In this document: positions 10,606-20,379 of the stretch, piece by piece
Layout: every line of letters starts with the position of its first letter
How positions within the stretch are numbered: position 1 is the first letter of the stretch
Assembly (NCBI GenBank): GCA_907163375.1
Contig: CAJQUW010007077.1
Coordinates: 45,945-109,944 of the forward strand
Direction of reading: 5' to 3'
DNA: 64,000 nt
Source: Prostheceraeus crozeri
Taxonomy: Eukaryota > Platyhelminthes > Polycladida > Euryleptidae
The notes under the pieces: generated by a model
Databases searched by the model: none
Told to the model about the DNA's origin: nothing
The model's input: the letters and a program-made list of their open reading frames with translations, nothing else
Program-made: the position numbers and the translations under genes

Positions 10606-11919
10606 CTAACCGAAAATAAAAATTGTTTTATAAATTAGGACAAAGGACGCACTTGAAACTAGAAGAGGTCTTGATGTGAAGGCGGAAGCATCAGATGAAA
10701 TCCTGGCGAACCTGATGAGTTGGGCAGCAAAGATGTTTAAGCCAGTGTTCAAAGGCATGTTACTCTCGGGGAAAGTATACAGCACCACTGGGAAGCTGAA
10801 CTCATCAACCTTATGGTAAACCTCTGTGATGTATTGGCCACCATCTTCGATCCTGATTTTTATATCCAAATAATTAACACATTTGTTGTTGTCTCCGCTT
10901 CTGCTAGCTAAGAGATCTACCGGGTAGATTTCAGGAAGGATCTTATGAAAATGTTTGTAGTTAAGCACACAAATGTCGTCGACATACCTAGTGGTACGAG
11001 AGAGAAGTTTGGCTAAGCCAAATCTCTTACTCACTAGGAGCCCCCTCACAAACTTAAACTCCCTGTAAGCCAAAAACAGGTCAGCTAAGAGCGAGCTGGA
11101 ATTCCCACCCATAGGTGTGCCTCGAATTTGCTTGAAGACAAGTCCCCCGAAAGTGACAAAAGTGTTATCCAGGATGAAACTTATTGCATTAAGGAATTGG
11201 GTTTTGGACCAGCAGTGATACCCTCTGTATTTTTTATTCGAGAAGAAGGTTCTATAATAGCCAATGCAAATAAAGCTCTTGGAACTGCTAAAAATTAACT
11301 CACATAAGTCTTTCAAGGACTGCATAACCTGGTCTAAATTAAGATTCGTATAGAGTGTGGAGAAATCATATACTTGTAAGGAGTGGCAATTCAAACCCGA
11401 CATCCTGTCAAGGAATTCCCCAGAAGAGTTAATGCTCCAGAAGGCGTTCACACCTGAATTATGCTTGATGGAAAGGCAATAACTGCAAAACTTGTCCCGG
11501 ACCAATTGCAAACCTTTGTTCACAAGTATGGCCAAATCTTTGGAAGTGCTGTTCCTGGCACCAGCTATGAATCTACTCTTATACGGATTTTTGTGCAATT
11601 TAGGTATCCAGAAAAGTTTAGGCAAAACCATAAACTTATCTTTAACCGTTATGCCAAAGGAATCCTTGAGGGCGGTGCAATGTTCGGCAATTATGTCATT
11701 AATGGAAGAAATTACTGGTGCGTAAGTCTGATTACCAACAGCATTGAAACTACTAAGGTCAAAGCCTAGTTCTTTCAAGAGGACAATGAGGTAATACTTC
11801 CCACACACAATGACAAAATTGTTGGCGGCCTTATCCGCCGGGGTAATGACGTAATTCTTCTGAAAGTCTGAGATGAAGTTTTTACACTCCTTAGATCTTA
11901 GTATCTCGTGCGAATGCAA
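10606..11919 (-). CDS. Penelope-like reverse transcriptase, uninterrupted
   Basis: The 437-codon open frame has a finger region 'NYVITPADKAANNFVIVCGK', 'LPKLFWIPKLHKNPYKSRFI' and 'SGVNAFWSINS'. Motif A is 'VYDFSTLYTNLNLD', motif B 'RGTPMGGNSSSLLADLF', motif C 'TRYVDDICVLN' (catalytic Asp pair kept), then 'VNYLDIKIRI'. This belongs to the broad PLE-type RT group with 'DFSTLYT' signatures. No GIY-YIG domain follows and the last residues look truncated ('LIYKTIFIFG'). The N-terminus may be incomplete, since homologues start farther upstream; the ATG used is simply the first one. It lies between inverted repeats (10091-10330 and 13330-13545). Confidence 0.85.
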   Translation of the reverse strand: MHSHEILRSKECKNFISDFQKNYVITPADKAANNFVIVCGKYYLIVLLKELGFDLSSFNAVGNQTYAPVISSINDIIAEHCTALKDSFGITVKDKFMVLPKLFWIPKLHKNPYKSRFIAGARNSTSKDLAILVNKGLQLVRDKFCSYCLSIKHNSGVNAFWSINSSGEFLDRMSGLNCHSLQVYDFSTLYTNLNLDQVMQSLKDLCELIFSSSKSFICIGYYRTFFSNKKYRGYHCWSKTQFLNAISFILDNTFVTFGGLVFKQIRGTPMGGNSSSLLADLFLAYREFKFVRGLLVSKRFGLAKLLSRTTRYVDDICVLNYKHFHKILPEIYPVDLLASRSGDNNKCVNYLDIKIRIEDGGQYITEVYHKVDEFSFPVVLYTFPESNMPLNTGLNIFAAQLIRFARISSDASAFTSRPLLVSSASFVLIYKTIFIFG

Positions 11920-13329
11920 AGATGGAAAGCTAGAACTTAGGAAGGAAATGCGATTTTTAATTATCTTAAGGACAGCTTAAAAAGGATCTTTTTTTATCTT
12001 TTAAGGACAGCTGTGAAATACGTATGTACTGTGTCATTCATAGTAGAAGCTGCCTAATTAACACATAAATTGACTTTACATTCATAAACCTTTTCTTTCC
12101 TTCTTAACTTCTCTCTAGCGGGAGTTATTAAAAGTGGTATTATAAATTTGTAAATCTTCAACGTTTGAGTGTTTGTCTGGCAAGATCTAATGCCATCGTC
12201 TTACTGGAGCGAACTCTGGCAGAAACAGAGTGATTTTTTTCATTTTTTACAATGACTTTTACATATGTTCTGTATGTCTTTTGAATGAATTTTTAGCATT
12301 TAGGCAATCACTTTGAGTTATTTTCCATTGCTATCCTTTAAAATATAAGGTGGCACATCATTTCATGAACCACTTTTTATATATAACGGTAATACATAGT
12401 TTCTCATGTCTGATCCATAGATATATTCATCTCATAACATGGTCAGATGCATAAGTATGGACGCGTTATTTAAGTAAGCCATGATATCTAGGCACATAAT
12501 TAAATATTTTGCTTATCTGCTTCGGTTTGCTAGAAGAGTGACCGATACGAAATCGACGGTACATGGAGGAACTTAATAAGTAGGCAAAAAGGAATTCCTT
12601 ATACCTTACAGAGATTAGAAAAAAGTCGTGCATAGCTTGCGGATTGATGTGAGTTCCAAGTGCTTCGATTGCCGCAATTCCTTCAGATTCGAAGAATTCA
12701 GATCATTGCGCACAAGTTTTCTCCATAATGTTGGCCCATCCGATCATTATTAAAAAAAGTAACAGGCGTACGAAAATTAGTTCACTTGATGTTTTCACAT
12801 CCTCTCCTCAACATTCCTCACTGTATAGTGCATACACTGAATCGAATGTTAGCCAAGACCGCGATGTGTGTTTTGGTGTGTGCGAAGTGATATCACTGCA
12901 CGCACACCTCTATCACTGGCTCTGGTTACTCAGCTGCTGACGCCATTTCCAATGGCAAGCGCTACACGAATTATCCATTCGAGAAGGAGCAAGTTGTCTA
13001 ATTATGTGATGTGCCATTTCGATATTAAGGTTTAATATGATTCTTCCTTTCTAGGAAACCGAAGACAGGCGAAGATGAATCTTATTCTGTGTATCTAGGA
13101 GTCCATGGTTAAAGTTAATGCTATAAATAGCTGCTTATCAAGACAAACCAAAAAGTGCATGAAAAAATCATGGACTACTAGATATATCGTATTTAGAAGT
13201 TCATGGAAAAAGTCAAGAAATCTATTACCAAACCCTTGAAATCCATATCAAAAAGCAGAGAACTATGTGATAAGCAGAGAATCACGGATGATTTTGAGGT
13301 TATTATAGAACTTATTAACCGAAGGCCGC
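11920..13329. other. Unassigned interior of the inverted-repeat unit
   Basis: The sequence upstream of the PLE RT on the minus strand has no frame I can tie to a protein family. A short echo, 'ATCTTAAGGACAGC' and 'ATCTTTTAAGGACAGC' (about 11961-12012), is the only local repeat. If the PLE once had an N-terminal region here, it is not recognisable. Confidence 0.5.
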
Positions 13330-13545
13330 CTATATCATTATTATTACATGTATATGTATTACGTTTCCTACTCTGTACTGGTGTACTGTACTCTGTAAGT
13401 GTTAATTTATATTCACATACTTTTGACTTTAAGAAACCTAATTTTTTACACGATTTTCCACTAGGGTAGTTGTTTAACTTTGGCTTCTTCCGTTTCCTGG
13501 ATTCTTCGAATTTTTTAGCAGTGTTGTGTTTTAATTTAACTGTAC
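13330..13545 (-). repeat. Right arm of inverted repeat flanking a PLE
   Basis: This is the reverse-complement partner of 10091-10330 and shares the words 'ATCCAGGAAACGGAAGA' and 'CCCTAGTGG'. In minus-strand orientation this arm precedes the PLE RT, as a 5' terminal repeat would. Confidence 0.75.
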
Positions 13546-13568
13546 GATATCATAATATCATAAAATAA

Positions 13569-13844
13569 TTATACTTTCAAGGAATATGGACGGGTTGTAT
13601 ATATTTTTGCAACCTTGTCAGTGATTTTTTTTGTCAGTATTTTTTGAGCACATTTGTTGTCCCCTAGACGAGACCTAAAACAATTATAAAGCAAGTCAGG
13701 GTTCCATGACTTGCTAGACCAGTCATAAATAAGCTCTGAAACCGAGTTTTGATTGAATACTTTATAAAGCTTGCGAAATTGCTGTATGGTGACTAAATCG
13801 CCGGCAAGCAGGTAGAACTTTTCATAGAGCGGATGAGTTTTCAT
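13569..13844 (-). CDS. Unrecognised 91-codon open frame
   Basis: The protein contains 'QFRKLYKVFNQNSVSELIYD' and 'CFRSRLGDNKCAQKILTKKI'. It lies just upstream (minus strand) of the inverted-repeat arm. It could be a remnant of the same PLE or of a neighbouring element. I do not recognise a domain. Confidence 0.25.
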   Translation of the reverse strand: MKTHPLYEKFYLLAGDLVTIQQFRKLYKVFNQNSVSELIYDWSSKSWNPDLLYNCFRSRLGDNKCAQKILTKKITDKVAKIYTTRPYSLKV

Positions 13845-13849
13845 AATTA

Positions 13850-14890
13850 ATCAAATTCATATAAAAGTCTTTTGAGCATGTCACGCTTGAAATCTTCTGA
13901 ACAATGCTTATCAGTTACCGCTCAAATAGCAAGTATCTCATGTATTCACTTAGGATATTTGTAAGAAAATCACTCTGATGATATGTGCTTCATGTGGGCT
14001 TCACAGACACATCTTGTCTAATACATGAATGTCGATTCTCTGAAAGAACAGTGGGAACATGACGCTTTGAGAACGTGTATATTTCTTGTGGACTTCATAG
14101 ACATCTTGTTTGATGATTGAACGGTAAGAGTTCAATTTGTAATAGATGATTCAAATTGCGGTCAAATGATACAGTAAATACCTGAGTTGTTGCAATAATT
14201 AAATTGGTGTCATCAGGAACACGAAGACATGAAACGAGGCAATGTCGATTTCAAATTTTCGAATCAAATCCTTTGTTGCAAATAGAAGGAAAACATGTTC
14301 GTTCTGAAATTATACAAGTCATATCAGCAATTCCTATCATGTTCTTGCTTATATCCTCCAGCTGCATTTCTGCATTTTTCATCTTTGAATTTTTATGTTA
14401 TTTTTTTTTTACCTTTACAAGAAATTGCTTCGTCTAATCAGGAAGGGAGTCTTCCAGAAACCTATCATGACACTTTGTCGAATCCAGAGGCAATGGCTTA
14501 GGAACTCTTTGAAACTGCAACTCTTTTTGGTTACAGGTCGGTCGTAGTTCTAGCAAACAATGTCGAGGGAGCCGACGAAATGCATTCTGTGTATAGGTGA
14601 CAGAAAGGATCAAGCGGAAATGCTGTCCAGAGTTAATCAAACAATACAATGGGGGATGGGACGTATGGACCTTGCATACCTAGTGAAGAGCACTTATCAA
14701 TTGGGGAGAAGATCGCAGGATCTACCTGCGTTTTTCCTTTGATTTGATTGGTATCGCTTGTGCCAATTCTCACATCATTTTCAAGACATTTGCATCCGAC
14801 AGTATTGATCTCAGAGACCTCCAACTTCGCGTTACTGAAGCTGATACTTGATTTCCTTGGAGATAGTTTGAGAAAAATCAATAAAATGAA
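13850..14890. other. Unassigned sequence
   Basis: Several short open stretches on both strands overlap one another, and none shows a known motif. The right end passes into the PLE remnant. Confidence 0.5.
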
Positions 14891-14892
14891 AA

Positions 14893-15283
14893 ATGAATAT
14901 GATATTCCAAAACGCATCGCTAGTAAACCTGGACAAAGCTAGCTTCGAATTTCAAAAAAACATAAAAATACGTGTTCTTGCAGTATTTGTAAAAACATTG
15001 GCCCAAGGTATAACTATAAAAGTAAATATGCAATTAATGAATTTTCCTGCAAGATATTTGACTAGAATTACATAGGTCAAACTTGTCGCTCATTTCAAGT
15101 TCGCTATAGAGAACATGAGCGTAGTTTGCGGTATGAAGACAAGAAAAGTGCACTAAGTGAACATGCGATGATATCCCACAGTGATAAAGTGATGACCATT
15201 AACAACTTCGACTGCAAAATTATTGATAAACAACAAACAGCAACAGTTTGTAACCCTTGACATAGTCTGTGTAGACGAAACGC
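14893..15283 (+). pseudogene. PLE GIY-YIG endonuclease remnant
   Basis: In changing frames the plus strand encodes 'NTCSCSICKNI' (Cys-rich connector) and then 'NYIGQTCRSFQVRYREHERS', 'KSALSEHAMISH' and 'NFDCKIIDKQ'. This is the YIG half of a GIY-YIG nuclease followed by its conserved His helix. The RT part is not visible upstream. A degenerate hammerhead-like motif lies at its 3' end, as in other PLEs. Confidence 0.75.
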
Positions 15284-15290
15284 GTCGGGT
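15253..15290 (+). ncRNA. Degenerate hammerhead-like motif after PLE remnant
   Basis: ACCC and GGGT can pair as stem I, and GTCT/AGAC as stem II with loop GTGT. GAAAC-GC-GTC provides the GAAA box, a minimal stem III and a cleavage-type GTC. The CUGANGA box is badly worn (TTGACAT). PLE terminal repeats are known to carry hammerhead ribozymes with very short stem III, so this is likely a dead copy. Confidence 0.45.
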
Positions 15291-15362
15291 GTATTTACGA
15301 GTTTTTTACAATAAAATTAGAAGTCGCAAAATTGGCAGAGAATTTTCTTTTGAATTCATCAT

Positions 15363-15650
15363 GACTGACCTTCCGTACAGACAACTATATCAGTGCTGTT
15401 GAAGGCTTGATTGCTCAATATTCAAGCCGTCGAAAGGCTTTCCACAAATCAAAGGCCATCAAAAGAAATTCACATCAATCCTTGCTCTGGTGAAATAACA
15501 CTTCCTACGTTCGGTGATAGGAAGCGTTGCGCTCGTTGCGCAAAGGCGAAGCAAGATAGAAAAGCCTTTGTATCATGTCAAACGTGTAATGAATCTTTTT
15601 GTTTGCTTACGGAACGAAATTGCTTCCAATTATTTCATAACAAATTATAA
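15363..15650 (+). pseudogene. piggyBac-type transposase C-terminus
   Basis: The 79-codon frame ends with 'RKRCARCAKAKQDRKAFVSC' followed by 'QTCNESFCLLTERNCFQLFH', a cysteine-rich cross-brace like the zinc-binding tail of piggyBac/PGBD transposases. In another frame just upstream, 'RTDNYISAVEGLIAQYSSRR' resembles the helix that precedes it. The DDE catalytic part is absent, and a LINE insertion begins just after its stop codon. Confidence 0.65.
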
Positions 15651-15658
15651 ATGAATTG
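15645..15658 (+). repeat. Target-site duplication, left copy
   Basis: TTATAAATGAATTG, identical to 16274-16287, flanks the LINE fragment between them. Confidence 0.85.
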
Positions 15659-16273
15659 TAATTGAATAATTGTATAATAAATGAATTAGGAACCACAATT
15701 CAACAAGGAGGAGGTTGTCGCAAGGAGGTTGAGCTCAGAATAAGCAAAGCGTGGAGCAAGTGGCGAGATCTATCGGGAGTGTTATGCGACAAAAAGATGC
15801 CTGCAAAGTTGAAGATCCTTATTTACAAGACAGCCATACGGCCAGTTCTGTTCTACTGAAATGAAGTGTGGCCAATTACTGGTTATCTGGCCGACAAGAT
15901 ATGTTCTTGTGAAATGAGAATGCTCAGGTACTGCCTTGGAATCAACCTTGAGGAACATCGGAGAAATGAAGATATAAGGAACGAAGCACCTCTTAAGGAC
16001 CTCATTAGAAAGAGAAGATTGGAATGTCTTGGACATGTGTGCCGCCGAGAAGAGAAGGAACAGATCAGAAGAGTGTTTGAGATGAAAATCGATGGAGCCC
16101 GAAAGAGGTCGGCCTAAACACCGCTGGAGCGATACCATCAAGACTGACCTGCAGTGGCTTGGCCTAGCAAGAGAAGATACTGAGCATAGAGCACTTTGGC
16201 GAGAGAAAATCGGAAGTGGAATCAGGCAAAAACCCGCTACCCGGAAGGACAAAAGCGGTGCAAGGTGAGCAAT
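15659..16273 (+). mobile_element. 5'-truncated RTE-like LINE insertion
   Basis: Only the C-terminal part of an endonuclease-RT protein is present: 'LGTTIQQGGG', 'RISKAWSKWRDLSGVLCDKK', 'KLKILIYKTAIRPVLFY', 'CEMRMLRYCLGI', 'LECLGHVCRREE' and, in another frame, 'RPKHRWSDTIKTDLQWLG'. One stop and one frameshift interrupt it. The fragment lies between perfect 14-bp direct repeats, the hallmark of target-primed integration with strong 5' truncation. About 27 AT-rich bases that partly echo the duplication sit between the left repeat and the first LINE codon. Confidence 0.9.
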
Positions 16274-16287
16274 TTATAAATGAATTG
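16274..16287 (+). repeat. Target-site duplication, right copy
   Basis: TTATAAATGAATTG, identical to 15645-15658. Confidence 0.85.
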
Positions 16288-16504
16288 CATGTAGAAGTTT
16301 ACATACATGCACATTAAAAAGCAGTTTTGTTTATCTAATTCATTTTAATGAAGTCATTGTACATTTTAATCTTAACTTCCTTATCATCATAAGCAATATA
16401 GACGGAAATTCAATCACAAGAAAATGCATGCAGAAAGATAGAGAATTTAATATATTTCAATAAATGTTTGCGAATGCAAATATTTGATGGAAATAAAAAA
16501 ACAA

Positions 16505-16545
16505 AATCAATGTTTCGACCATCAAAAGTGGCCATTATCAGAATT
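16505..16545 (-). ncRNA. Hammerhead-like motif in left palindrome arm
   Basis: On the minus strand: AATT, CTGATAA, then GGCC-loop-GGTC (stem II), GAAA, CATT and GATT. AATT pairs with GATT as stem I. The CUGANGA core has A for the invariant G, so cleavage is unlikely. Confidence 0.5.
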
Positions 16546-17140
16546 GAACTAAATCATGGGCATTTACTGAGCTACACAAAATTCAAAACACATTGATGCT
16601 TGACTACAGCATTCAATAACTTATTTCTTTAAGTCTTGCAGAATGAAATCGAAATCACTTATACTCAAATAACTTGCATGTATGCTAAAAAATACAAGTG
16701 ATATCTATACAAATGAACTAATCAAGTATCTTAGGTCAAACTGAGTCACTTTGACCGTTGAGAAATGGTGAAAGGAGCTTTATGAGCAACGTAACAAAAA
16801 TTAAAACATCATAGGTGCTTGGACACTTTTTCAAAGCGCAACAGGCTGTTGATTGGTTGCTACAATAAGCAACAGCAGCAAAGTGACAAGAGCATTCGAC
16901 TCTAAAAATTTCCGAGTTTTGATTTCTCAATGGTCAAAGTGACTCAGTTTGACCTAAGTTACTTGATTAGTTCATCAGTGTAGATATCTCTTATTTTTTA
17001 TCATACATGTAAGTTATTTGAGTATAAGTGATTTCGATTTTATTCCGCAAGACTTTATGAAATAAGTTATTAAATGCTGTACTCAAGTATCAATGTATTC
17101 TGAATTTTGCATAGCTCCGTAAATGCCCATGATTTAGTGT

Positions 17141-17180
17141 AATTCCGATGATGGCCACTTCAGAGGGTCGAAATATTAAT
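17141..17180 (+). ncRNA. Hammerhead-like motif in right palindrome arm
   Basis: AATT, CCGATGA, GGCC-loop-GGTC (stem II), GAAA, TATT, AATT. The outer AATT words pair as stem I. The core differs from CUGAUGA at one base (C for U). It is the partner of the motif in the left arm, and each arm carries a different single core change. Confidence 0.5.
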
Positions 17181-17408
17181 TTGGTGTTTTAATATATTTC
17201 AATTATTTTTTACCATTACCGGCATTTGGGCCACCTGTGACCCACCCCAGATTTCGGAAAATGTTGAAAGTTTGAAATATTCAAGTACAAAATATGTTAT
17301 CACAGTTATTTCACATTCATATCAAAGAATTTATTCATCAAAATTGCTCGCCAATATCTTGTCGCTGTCAAAGGATTATGAACGAAATGAATGATCCATT
17401 ATCTGTTA

Positions 17409-17870
17409 TCAAGCATGTTGTAGATTTGCTTGATGCTGGGTTACTTGATGTTGATTCAGCGTCAGAACAAAGCCTAGAGTATTTTCCGATGACAGCATTC
17501 TCACAAAAATGATTGACGGCACTTTATGGCGTTTTCCGGCATGTTTAACCGAAGGCAAAACGCATTTCGGAAGCATAAGAAGTTTTGTCCAAGCTTCCAC
17601 TGAATTGCTGCAGTGAACATCTTTCAGAGCATCCGATAGAATCCTTGCAAAAGAGTGTCTAGCGGAACTTGTCGGGTTCTTTGGGTTGACTTTTTCAAGG
17701 CGAATACTTCTATGATGGTAGAGATTGCGCAATGTTGCAATTTCGATTGCTGGAGCTATTGCATAATTTCTCAGTATCATTAGCTGACTTATCAACACAA
17801 CGTTGAATATGCCAATCCCGACGGGATTCAGATGCAATCTGTTTACACTGGCAAATGAACTTGCTGTGCA
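17409..17870 (-). pseudogene. Zinc-finger LINE ORF, downstream half
   Basis: On the minus strand, protein with 'HSFARILSDALKDVHC' and 'AWTKLLMLPKCVLPSVKHAG' followed by KRHK resembles the region between the N-terminal zinc fingers and the RT of large R2-like LINE proteins in invertebrates ('W..L..LPK.VL....R.GKRH'). Nearer the hAT junction, a second frame reads 'LHSKFICQCKQIASESRRDW' then 'HIQRC', a second zinc finger. The hAT-like element at 17879-19770 separates it from its upstream half. Family assignment is from memory of such proteins and is moderate. Confidence 0.55.
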
Positions 17871-17878
17871 GTTACAGC
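17871..17878 (+). repeat. hAT target-site duplication, left copy
   Basis: GTTACAGC, matching GTTCCAGC at 19771-19778 in seven of eight positions. Confidence 0.8.
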
Positions 17879-19770
17879 CAAGGGCGACGCATCGTATCCT
17901 AAAGTGTGGGGGACAAGTTAAAATTGACATGTTATGCGAGTACATATATGTAAAGATCCATCACAAAATGCCACTGCGGATTGAAGAGCATAACAGAATT
18001 GACTAATCTATTTTTCTGTTGCCAGATACTCGTACAATATGGGATACAGAGAACCTACCATAGCTTATCATTTTACCACTAGATTCAACCATTATGCACA
18101 AAAAGAAGTATACCTTTTCAAACTTTGTATGATGATTATGCAATATGAGTATAGTTGTAGTGACATAATGAAGAACCTTCGAAATGAAGTCACTCATATC
18201 GTCGATCTTTTTCAAAAATCTCTAACTCTTTGGTCTCTATTTTCAAAGATTATATTTCATATTTTAAAATCTGTATGATTACGGTACATCCAATATCTCC
18301 AGCTTATACAATAACAGAAAATTGGCTTTTAATTTAGAATTTCAACTCACTCCGGATATCGTAGCTGTATGTTATTTTTCTTGATTTGAGACTCGGAGGA
18401 GCAAAATTTATGCATGAAACTATCGATGATTATAAATTGATCGACTTGACCAAAAAGATGTAGAAATATAAAAGCACTCACATATTGAAGGGATCGAACG
18501 TGCGATGTCGAAGACGTGGAACTAAATTAACTGATTCGATCTAGTAAAGCCATAAACCAAGCGATGCAGCCCCCATGGCGAATTTGCAAGTGACTATGAT
18601 CGTTTTAGTCAAAAGTCAAGAAAATTAGCCAAACATTCTACATTTCGTTTCTGTAGCAATCGTCTTAAAAGAGAGCAGTGAAACACATGTTTGCACAATG
18701 GATCATCCCTTTAAAACTTTGCAAGCCTGTCTGCCAGATTCATTATATATGAGCTAATCATCTTCGGACTGAATGAATTCCGAATTTTAGTCATTATTCC
18801 GCCATGCAGTTCTTGGTCGAAATCCCGCTGCGCGCACGGATGTGATCGTCACTCGTCAAGTGTCTGTCACATTGCAAGCAGCAATTATTAGCTCATGCAG
18901 TCGACTCTTGATATAATCGGCACATTGGGACCGGCTGTTGTCATCGCTTGTATCGAGAGATCGCTTATATCGACAGCGCTTATATCGAGAGTCGACCGTA
19001 TACGCTTTAAGGAATTTGTCATCAATTAATGTTTACAATTTGCAATACGCGATCGGATGAGAGATTTGTAGGGATCGATTTCCATGTCCACCTGTGAAAT
19101 GCATTTGCAAAAGATAGTGAAACAGTGACGGCGACGATTAATCCAAAAATGAAATGTGAATAGAAAGACGATCGCTGGTATTTACAAAAAATATTCGAGA
19201 AGAGAAAATGTTTATTACACGATTTACGAAGGCACATCAAGTGATGATCACAGGAGAATGAAATGAAGCATTTGATTTGACTGAAACGATTGTGCTTGTT
19301 GATATTAAAAGCGTAAACAGCTTCTTGACGGAGATGGCGTTCGAAGCATTATCTGCATTTCCGACTATCGTCCGATCATTGTAGACCTGCAAGTTAGATC
19401 CCTTAGCCATGCCTTATTCGACATTGGTTGCAATAGCAATAGTATTCCTTTCTTGATTGAAGCCCTGCTGTTCTCAACAACTGTGGCCAGTGTATTTAAC
19501 GCTTCAAGATCTACAAAGTGCATGTATGCCTGCAGGCTGAACTGCTTGATGCACCAAGATGGACGAAGGGAAGTCAGAAGGGATCAAGAATTAAAAATTA
19601 TGAAATATCTTGCCTGAGACGATCATCTAATATTTTCTGTAATAATAAGAGAAAATGTTAGAAATATGCTATTGACGGTTTAAATGTGTGTGGGACAAAA
19701 CTTATGTTTAAAAAAGTGTGGGGACAATGGGAGAAAATGTCTCCCATGCCACACGGATGCGTCGCCTATG
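17879..19770. mobile_element. hAT-like non-autonomous transposon, copy 1
   Basis: The element begins CAAGGGCGACGCATCG and ends with the inverted partner CGGATGCGTCGCCTATG, giving terminal inverted repeats of about 15 bp. It is flanked by 8-bp duplications (GTTMCAGC), the hAT signature. No transposase is visible: open stretches inside are short and unrecognised. It cuts a LINE ORF in two. Compared with copy 2 (32591-34037) it has gained a 101-bp MITE (18898-18998) and holds about 300 bases (19326-19652) that copy 2 lacks. Confidence 0.82.
18898..18998. mobile_element. pogo/Tigger-like MITE inside hAT copy 1
   Basis: The 101-bp insert has terminal inverted repeats CAGTCGACTCTTGATATAAT and, from the other end, CGGTCGACTCTCGATATAAG. 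The CAGT-type start and a TA-like target (TG/TA flanks) fit pogo/Tigger-derived MITEs. Copy 2 has the empty site near 33518, which proves insertion. Confidence 0.78.
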
Positions 19771-19778
19771 GTTCCAGC
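19771..19778 (+). repeat. hAT target-site duplication, right copy
   Basis: GTTCCAGC, partner of 17871-17878. Confidence 0.8.
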
Positions 19779-20218
19779 CACTCTTTTGGCACAGAGCCGG
19801 GGAAAATTCCTTGACAGTGTCGCTCCAAGTGTGATACAACTTGGCTAGAAGATGGCTGGTGGCGACAACCTGAGAAAGGACATTTGAGTGAAATGTTCTT
19901 GATGTCCGTACAATTGCTTTTATTGTTAACTGGCTTATTTGTATCAGATGTCGGGATTACATCGTTCCCCTTTTCATTCGCCCGAGTTCGAGATTCATCA
20001 ATTACTTTAATGAAGGATTCATCAATTACTTCCAAATGAATAATCATTGACATTTTCTTACTTTGTTTAGTGTTGCCTCTTACATTTTGAATTTGTTGCC
20101 TGAGACCTAAATATTTCATGATGTTCCTTTGCCTGCAAGAAGAGTCAAATCGGCTGACTTGTGTAGAATTGTGTAGAACTCCAATTGTTTTCTCTTGATT
20201 TGTAGTCAAGTTCGACAC
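19779..20218 (-). pseudogene. Zinc-finger LINE ORF, upstream half
   Basis: The minus-strand frame encodes a hydrophilic N-terminal stretch and then a C2H2-like finger 'LKCPFSGCRHQPSSSQVVSH', LERH, followed by 'GIFPGSVPKEWL', where the hAT element interrupts it. Sequence resumes past the hAT at 17870. Continuity on both sides of the insertion, with matching target duplications, shows that the two halves were once one ORF. Confidence 0.6.
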
Positions 20219-20379
20219 GACTTTGACGTGAAGCTTTAATGTGCTTGTTATTTTGGATTCTCACTTAAAGCGGTTTAAGACGTCGGTTGCTAGACAAGAG
20301 CTAGTCGCCTGCATGCTACACAGTCGGTTACATGTTGCTCATCAAATAACATGTGGTTGTAAGTTCGGGCAATATTCAG

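Larger units (their letters stand above)
16440..17212. repeat. Large palindrome of PLE-like terminal repeats
   Basis: About 300 bases at 16440-16767 reappear as reverse complement at about 16925-17212, around a spacer of about 160 bases. Shared words include 'AGTCACTTTGACC', 'AAATGCCCATGATTTAGT' and 'TAAGTTATTTGAGTATAAG'. Each arm holds a hammerhead-like motif near its outer end. The arms have diverged, so the palindrome is not recent. PLE terminal repeats can occur head to head, which is the simplest reading. Confidence 0.85.
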
